From Zeus faber (Eukaryota > Chordata > Actinopteri > Zeiformes > Zeidae): DNA of 64,000 nucleotides. The DNA is taken from the NCBI GenBank assembly GCA_960531495.1, contig OY482847.1, positions 18,575,566-18,639,565 on the forward strand, written 5' to 3'. The notes beneath the pieces were generated by a model that searched no databases, was not told the origin of the DNA, and saw only the letters and a list, made by a program, of their open reading frames with translations. Made by a program: the position numbers and the translations under genes. Positions 57,640 through 64,000 of this stretch are shown here, piece by piece (positions within the stretch are counted from its first letter, which is position 1; each line of letters starts with the position of its first letter).

Positions 57640-57870
57640 GCCATCGCAACATCCACAGTCGAGAAGGCGGCTGTGGGATCCGTATAACCGCGCGCTCTCC
57701 ATCACAATATGCAAACGACTTCCCGTCGTCCCCTTCAACGCGCATGCGCGTTTCCCCCCACCCGCCCCCGACCGCCGGCCACCATTTTGTGTTGGTGATG
57801 TTTCGCCAAACCTCCGAGAGAGTCCAGGGCGAGGGCTCCCGTGCCGCCGCTGAGGGATGGAACTAAGAGT
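57640..57870. promoter_or_regulatory. CpG-rich promoter-like patch with NRF1 palindrome
   Basis: CpG density rises sharply here. AACGCGCATGCGCGTT at 57737-57752 is a perfect 16-bp palindrome containing the NRF1 consensus (YGCGCAYGCGCR). GCCACCATTTTG at 57779-57790 holds a YY1-like core. No coding exon of an identified gene starts here, so the driven transcript is unknown. Confidence 0.5.
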
Positions 57871-59186
57871 CACCGCCGTTCCACAAACTGTTATCGGGAA
57901 ATCATGACCTCGGGGAAGGGGGGGAAAAGGCGAAGAGGGGGAAAAAAAAAAAAAAAGTGTATTTTCACGACTAAGGTTTTGGTTCTCGCAGGGACTGTTG
58001 TCCGCCTCTTGGTGTCACTGTCGGGCTTCCAGTTCAGGGAGCGGCGGGGCGTTTGTCTCCCTCTGTCGGTATCTAAATGTCACCGAAAGGGCTAATCGTC
58101 TGCCTTGTTACTATATTCTGTTAAAAGTTATTCCGATTTACACATCGATCTGATTTACACGCCTTTTTCACATTCTACACTTGGTTTATTATAGTGTCAT
58201 TTATTTATTTATTTATGGGTTTCAATTATGTTCCAGAGAATTTAATAACTAATTACTTCTTGGAATACCAATTGTGTATAATATAATGTATTATGCAATA
58301 CTATATATATTTTTTTTTTTCAGCAAAAACAAAACAAAAACGACATTAGTATGTAGTGCTATCGCTTCATTTTTATTTTCGGCACACATTCTCATAAATG
58401 GACTGGATTGCGACATGCCATTTTTGACAAGTGGTTAGTAGTTTCCTCATCGTTGCTACAAACACAAAAAAAACACGCATGAAAATCCCTTATAAGACTA
58501 TTCCAGGGTGGCACACTCATTTCACAACTGTATGTTTTATGTGACTTACTCTTTGAAATTTGTCTTTCTTTCAACAATCTGGGGTGTGGATGATACCTTT
58601 TAACGTTCTACCTTAACAGGTTGAAGTTGAACAGTCACACTTTCCAACGTAGTCTGTGCAGTGATGCCAGCAGGAGACACTTAAAAGCTGCTAAACGAAA
58701 CATTATCTGCTTGGATCATAGCTTCTTAGATTGAAATTCCGGTTGTTTTGTTTGATTGTTTTTTTCCATTAAGCACATAGATGTCATGCATTCAATTCGA
58801 GTCAACTGAGTTTTTCAACACACTAGGCCAGGCGTGCAGCTTCTGCACTCACATTTTAAGTGATCATCAGCATGATCCCAATTTTGCCCCTACTGCCTTT
58901 GTCTGCCAAAGTGTAAAGTGTATGGTAGGGTCACTCCTGTAGGATTTAATAATTACACTTTGCACATTCACAGTTTCTGGGAACAAGATCCCATTTTGAT
59001 TGGGATGGAGAGAAAAGAAGTGGATACATTGTGTAGCCACCTACAATGAGCCTCTTTAAAGGCTGTTTTCACCATTCTAAAATTCAGGAAGTGTCAGGCA
59101 GGAAATGATTCAAAATAAGTTCTAAGCCGAGGCACAACAACAGCACGGCCAAGGTTTTAATTTATGAACAAGTATTGACGGTTTCT
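57871..59186. other. AT-rich DNA, nothing recognised
   Basis: Poly(A) run near 57941-57956, T runs near 58310. No exon or clear repeat. Confidence 0.35.
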
Positions 59187-59239
59187 GTGGGCAGCACTGT
59201 GCTCTCAACCGTCGATGTTGAGAGCACAGCACTGCCCAC
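59187..59239. repeat. 53-nt near-perfect hairpin
   Basis: Arms 59187-59209 and 59217-59239 pair at 21 of 23 positions with one 2-base internal mismatch. The loop CGTCGAT (59210-59216) is 7 nt. Confidence 0.9.
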
Positions 59240-60535
59240 AACTTTGGACAGCAGCTTGCAATTCCACATCTTTTGTACCCAAATTTAAAAAAACTCCAGC
59301 CTGATTATACCCTACGGAAATTGTAAATCTGATTTTGAAATAGCCACAGTTAATTGGACCAGATTTTGGTCCAGTAGTGATCCAGCGGTTCAGATGGACT
59401 CGAGCATTAAACTGTGTTAAACACCCTGAAGCTCTCCTATACTGCTTTCCCGTGAAGCCACACATAGTGATAGTGTGTAAAAGTACAAATCTTATTTGCA
59501 AAACAAGGATTCATCATAATTGACATCTGGTTACATATGACATGGTATACAGGCCGATACAAAAGGGAAAATTAAACTGCTCGTCACAATGAATATTTGT
59601 TGACTGAGAATGCACCCGACACCGCTATTGCATCTAATAATGAGACTGTTATTGGGCCCTGTCAGGTCGAAACAATCCTTAAAATTACGTTTACACAGAG
59701 GAGAGACCCTTGGCAATAAAATCAGACCTCATCTGGAGCAGATGTAGACTAGAACATCCAGGTTGGGGATTCTTTCCAAAGACATCTATCCCACACATCA
59801 ACACATGGCGTCCTGTCACATCAGCAACACCCATGGAATCATTACTGTTTTTAATTACTCCAGGTGTTGGTCAAAATAACGGAAGCATACTGTATGAAAA
59901 TGAGTTTAACTTTGGAGTCACTTAGTCACAGCTACAAATGCATCTGCGATAGTGAGTCATATAACTTCGATTGGGAATTGGCAGCATGGGAAGTCCTATG
60001 ACCATTAGTATTGTGACATGTGAGTTTTCCAGAGCAACTTCAGCTAATTAACAGAGTTCCAAAGAGGCCAAACAGTTGGCACCCGAACTGAAGGTGCACT
60101 GATCACCAAAACTACAGGTCTCTAAAATCAAGACCCTTATGATGTTGCTATATATTGGCATATGTGGAGCAGGAGACGGTGCCTGTCCCCTGCAGAGACA
60201 TCAGCCAAATAATATAAGATGAGATAACATCTCATCTCATATGGCTCAGGTCTCCCTTCCTTGGGGGTAAAAGTTGCAGATAGCAGCAGAAGGACATTGG
60301 ACATTGTGTCGAACAATATCCCCATTGTCCCCCAAAAATCATATCCCAGAACCATATCAAACATCATATTAAAAAAAAGACATCTAACATTTTTGATATA
60401 TGTCGGATGTCATAATAGATCAAATTGATTACATTGTATAGCTGTATGAGCATTTGTTGTCATTAATGCATGATGACAATATAATCTAATCTAATTATAA
60501 TAATAATAATAATAATATCTTACTATAAAGGAAGG
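59240..60535. other. Intergenic or intronic, nothing recognised
   Basis: No exon found. A small inverted repeat ATGAGAT/ATCTCAT is near 60221-60236, and (AAT)n near 60498-60515. Confidence 0.35.
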
Positions 60536-60536
60536 A

Positions 60537-60537
60537 A

Positions 60538-60572
<35 letters not shown>
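60537..60572. repeat. (CTGT)n microsatellite
   Basis: About eight TCTG units, ending in CTATGTGTCT. It abuts the duplicated module on its right. Confidence 0.93.
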
Positions 60573-60574
<2 letters not shown>

Positions 60575-60579
60575 GTGTC

Positions 60580-61135
60580 TTATGTGTTATCTCTACAACA
60601 GTTCATCCGATCTACTTCACACTTGGCGAGTGTATTGCTGGGGACCAAAGGACGTGCAGTGTCGAATTTGGTGCACGCGACACGTGTAATATGAATAAAT
60701 TGTACACATGTAATATTAATAAACGGGCCCACAGGGCTCTTTGAGTCACAAAGAGTGTCTTTGTATGTATGTCCTTAGATTATCTCGACAACTGTTCATA
60801 TGATCTACTTCACACTTGATGAGTGTACTGCTGGGGACCTATGGGAGGCGCACAATGTCGAATTTGGTGCAATTTGGGCACACGGCACGTGTAATTTTAA
60901 TAAACTTTCAATGAACAGCGAACAGGGAGCCAGTGGGGGGGGCTTCATGAAGGGCTCTACGACTGAGTCACAAAACCGTCTTCCCCTGGTGTATGAAAGT
61001 CTTAAATTTTGAACGGGCATATGACTTTAAGCGGCAGTTTCATCTTCCATTGTGGAACACGGGACTGAATTGTGGACACATCGTTAAACTGTGCCATTAA
61101 AATTTCTTAGAAAGTCTTCAATTTTGAACGGGCAT
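60580..61135. repeat. Duplicated repeat module
   Basis: Two diverged copies: TTATCTCTACAACAGTTCAT (60587) and TTATCTCGACAACTGTTCAT (60780). Each is followed by GATCTACTTCACACTTG, GAGTGTA.TGCTGGGGACC, TGTCGAATTTGGTGCA, CACGTGTAAT and AATAAAC/T. Downstream, AGTCTTMAATTTTGAACGGGCAT occurs twice (near 60998 and 61110). Likely part of an unidentified transposon. Confidence 0.7.
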
Positions 61136-63842
61136 GTACTTGAAATGCACATTAGTAATGACAAAAAGATAATGATCAAAGAGGAATGGATCAGATTGAA
61201 ACTTTATATCACCGATACTCTGGATAAGGACTCGTGTTGGTATTGAAATGTAATATAGTTTGGAAAGTGAAATGTTTGTTGTTGTTTTTTAGGGGGGGGA
61301 ATTTAAATGTATATTTAAGAGATGTTATAATTCCAATAACCATTGTTGTCATTGTACAGCACTTGAGTACATCAAGTGCTATAAAAAAAACAATGGAAAG
61401 TGGTCTTTCAGAGTTAACTCTGAAACATGTAAACAGGCAAAACTAAAAGGCAAAAGAAAGGAGCATAGTAAGCCACAAGGGGTGAAAAGGATAGCAATGA
61501 AAAACCTTTTCGATAAAATAAAGTAGGAGCAATGAATCTAGAAAATAAAAATATAAAGATATTATAGAAATATTCAAGAAAAAAGATAATATAGAGCCAA
61601 TTCCTGACAGATCAAATAGTATAAGAGTATTATGTTGTAAGGTTGACGTATTGTGTAATGTTACAGGACTACACACCACCTTTACGTTTCTTATCATATC
61701 AATGGGTGTTCAACAGAAATCTTGCCAGCTCTGCACTACCTCTAGCTCTATCACCGCCGTGCCCTACTTCACTTGTTTTGCACTTTTTGTTTTGTTGTTC
61801 AATTGATGAACCTGACTTTGACATCGCCACTGTTCACTTGACATCAAATTTCATGGCAAGCTTTTATTTACAACTCTCCACCCTTGGCTGCTGGCTGTCA
61901 GTGATCCAGCTCTCCACGTGGTCTCTGATGGGTTATTTACTCCTCCACAGAGCCCTCCCCTTCCAAATGCATTTCCCTATGCTAAGCAATTTGAACAATT
62001 TGCAATAAGAGCAAGTTTGGCAATAGAAAATGACATTTGTTATGGATAGACATGACGTATTGTTCATATTTAGCCTTTTTTGAAATGGATGTCTTTGTAG
62101 CTCATGCTTTATTTTATTAAATAAAATATTTTGTTTTGTATTGCTTTCACAATTTATACATTTCTTGCATTGCATGTATTTGAGTAGGTATGCAAAGATA
62201 CATATTAGGTCCAATACTATTACAGTATGCATTTTGACTATAGAGTTAAATTTTTTCATCACTGGTGAAAATGTTTTGGGTTTTTTTAACTAACACTCAT
62301 TTGATTTTTTTTTAACTGCAGGCATGTGCTATGTGACTTTTAGGCCTTTGCTGTAAGGCCACGCCAGCATAAAATAGTAATGCTTTAGGGCAATTCTTGC
62401 CTATACTGTAGTAGTTCACAGCAGCCTGGAGAATGTGGGTACTTTAAATTTTTCTTTCTTCTTTCCTGATATAAAAAAATAGTTGTATTTATGTCTTTCA
62501 TGCCAATTTCTGACATCAGAAAAAACATTTGTGATATTAGGAAGAAAATTGTTTATATCTGATCAGACACTCATCAAAGTGATTTGCAGAATACAAGTAA
62601 TTCTGAAAGTTGTAATTCTGACAATTCATTAAACTTGGATTTCCACGATTGAACAATGAACTTGCCATAATAAACTCTCCGCCACATGTGGTCATTAAGT
62701 GATTACACTATATAACACTAAACTGAACTTCCGAGATTGATATAAAAATGTTAATAGCCAATAGTAAATTACAGTTAAATACGAAACACATTCACATATC
62801 ACGAGTTTTTGCTTTCCTTTCCAATTTGAGCGCATTGAGTTTGAAAGGAGGTTTTTTTGGGGGTTTTTTTTCCGATGGGTTCGCTTCATTTTCGCTGCAG
62901 CGGAGCGGAGCGACTGCCACATACAACACCCACGTTATTACCGGTGTTTACTTTCAACGCGACTTCCGCTTTGTCAAATTCTCATTACAAATCAAAAGCA
63001 CCGCATGACGTTTTGCAACGCGTCCGCAATGCACGTAGAGAAAGATCCCAGAACTTCAAATAAGAATGTTTTTTTTGTTTGTTGTTTGTTTGTTTGTTGG
63101 TTGGTTTGAGCGTGATGATGGAAATATGAAACAAAAACAAAAAAACGTGATGGTGACATTGAAATATTTGTGGTTTTGTCTTTCTGGCAAAGCTATTCAT
63201 TTTTACCAAAGTGCATTTACCTTTACAACATCAAGACTATGATACAGTACTTGCTCATGTGTTGGGGTGTATTTGGGCTGTTGGGTGTAAGTTGGGTGTA
63301 ATTGTTTATTTATTTATTATTAGCAATTAAAAGTTCCTTATACGCTACTTGTATAAATACACGGATGATGCAATGCCCCTCCACCTCCATTCTAACTACA
63401 TTCATTTAATTCTCCGAATTAATCCAATTAACCTAATGAGCTTTCGGTCAATGAACCGTTACTCCAAACATCCGGTATCACCTGATTGTTACGGTGCTGT
63501 GACGGTAGAATAGTACTGTATAAAAAAAATGATCCATACATTTAAAATAATACATCTATTTATAACAAAATACGTTTATCGTTTATACAAGGCTGTGAAA
63601 ATAACATGTTTATTGTAGATAAATGGACCATAACCTGTTACCTTGGCGCCCCTCGTGAGCGAGTTCCGTAAACGGGGCTTGGTTCAAACGCACGGGGGAC
63701 GCCTTATTTTGAAAGGCGCGGAGGCGGAAACGGATAGGACACCGCCGCCCGCTTGACGAGGGACCCACGAAAACTGCGAGATCCAGAAGGACAGCGCCCA
63801 GAGCCGGACGGGAAACCTTTCACGACCGCGCCGAGCATCGCG
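61136..63842. other. AT-rich DNA up to the right-edge gene
   Basis: No assigned exons. It includes a 9-bp perfect stem AGCACTTGA/TCAAGTGCT with a 5-nt loop (61358-61380), CpG-containing DNA at 62870-63060 and CpG-rich promoter-like DNA from about 63640. Confidence 0.4.
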
Positions 63843-63881
63843 ATGGGAGCCGCTGGGATTCCGGAGGATTTCCAAGGGAAG
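63843..63881 (+). CDS. Candidate first coding exon of a gene running off the right edge
   Basis: ATG at 63843 opens MGAAGIPEDFQGK and reaches a clean AAG|GTAGGA donor after 39 nt, in phase 0. It sits at the end of a CpG-rich block (63640-63850), as expected for a first exon, and is followed by AT-rich, T-run-containing DNA that looks intronic. I do not recognise the peptide. The rest of the gene is outside the window. Confidence 0.4.
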
Positions 63882-64000
63882 GTAGGACCGACGCCGTTAT
63901 TCATTTTTATTTATTGGTATTAGTTTATCATTATTGTTTTGGGGTTTTTTTTTTTTTCTGGGCAAGGCCGCGCGACAACAACACAAACACTCGTGCTATT

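Noticed and set aside
61358..61380. 9-bp stem with 5-nt loop followed by an A run, resembling a bacterial terminator
   Set aside because: The DNA is vertebrate. Short stems next to A runs are common by chance here.

Overview
The window is vertebrate nuclear DNA, almost certainly from a ray-finned (teleost) fish. The genes are split into many short exons by compact introns with GT-AG borders. Dinucleotide (CA/TG) microsatellites are very abundant. The transposon remnants (Tc1-like, hAT-like, TTAA-flanked piggyBac-like, L2/CR1-like LINEs) are of kinds common in fish. I see no prokaryotic operons, CRISPR array or plasmid features.

Eight protein-coding loci can be read exon by exon. On the + strand: gfod2 (8624-10577) and cog4 (14716-23244). 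On the - strand: thap11 (3786-4628, one exon), gnao1 (25713-29379), tradd (31242-33620), ogfod1 (38238-43070), nudt21 (45084-48192) and the 3' part of carmil2 (50291-54847). In all of them except carmil2, whose 5' part lies outside the recognisable sequence, the exon lengths sum to an intact frame ending at a plausible stop. From memory of the human map, the orthologues of all eight lie on the long arm of chromosome 16, so the window keeps an old linkage group with local rearrangement. Three further single-exon candidates were not assigned: 495-685 (-), 57434-57503 (-) and 63843-63881 (+).

Layout. 1-3.7 kb: an acidic coding exon at the left edge and an internally deleted Tc1 copy. 3.8-5 kb: thap11 with two Staf/ZNF143-THAP11-type motifs upstream. 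5.5-6.5 kb: LINE 3' end. 7-10.6 kb: gfod2. 10.6-14.6 kb: AT-rich gfod2 3' side. 14.6-23.2 kb: cog4 with a hAT-like element in intron 5. 25.7-30 kb: a very compact gnao1 with a repeat-laden GC-rich 5' end. 31-35.6 kb: tradd with a probable distant untranslated first exon. 36-37.8 kb: decayed antisense LINE with a nested short repeat. 38.2-48.2 kb: ogfod1 then nudt21, same strand. 50.3-54.8 kb: carmil2 C-terminal exons, including a 1.4 kb Thr/Ser-rich exon. 56-56.8 kb: TTAA element. 57.6-57.9 kb: CpG-rich promoter-like patch. 58-63.8 kb: mostly AT-rich, with a hairpin and a duplicated repeat module. A possible gene start lies at the right edge.

The genes do not form one pathway. They cover transcription (thap11), Golgi tethering (cog4), heterotrimeric G-protein signalling (gnao1), TNF-receptor signalling (tradd), ribosomal prolyl hydroxylation (ogfod1), mRNA 3'-end processing (nudt21), actin capping control (carmil2) and a secreted/oxidoreductase-like protein (gfod2). 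I found no wholly new system. The most interesting items are regulatory and structural: possible thap11 autoregulation, perfect palindromes, short-range inverted repeats, and unusual splice-site and poly(A) arrangements.
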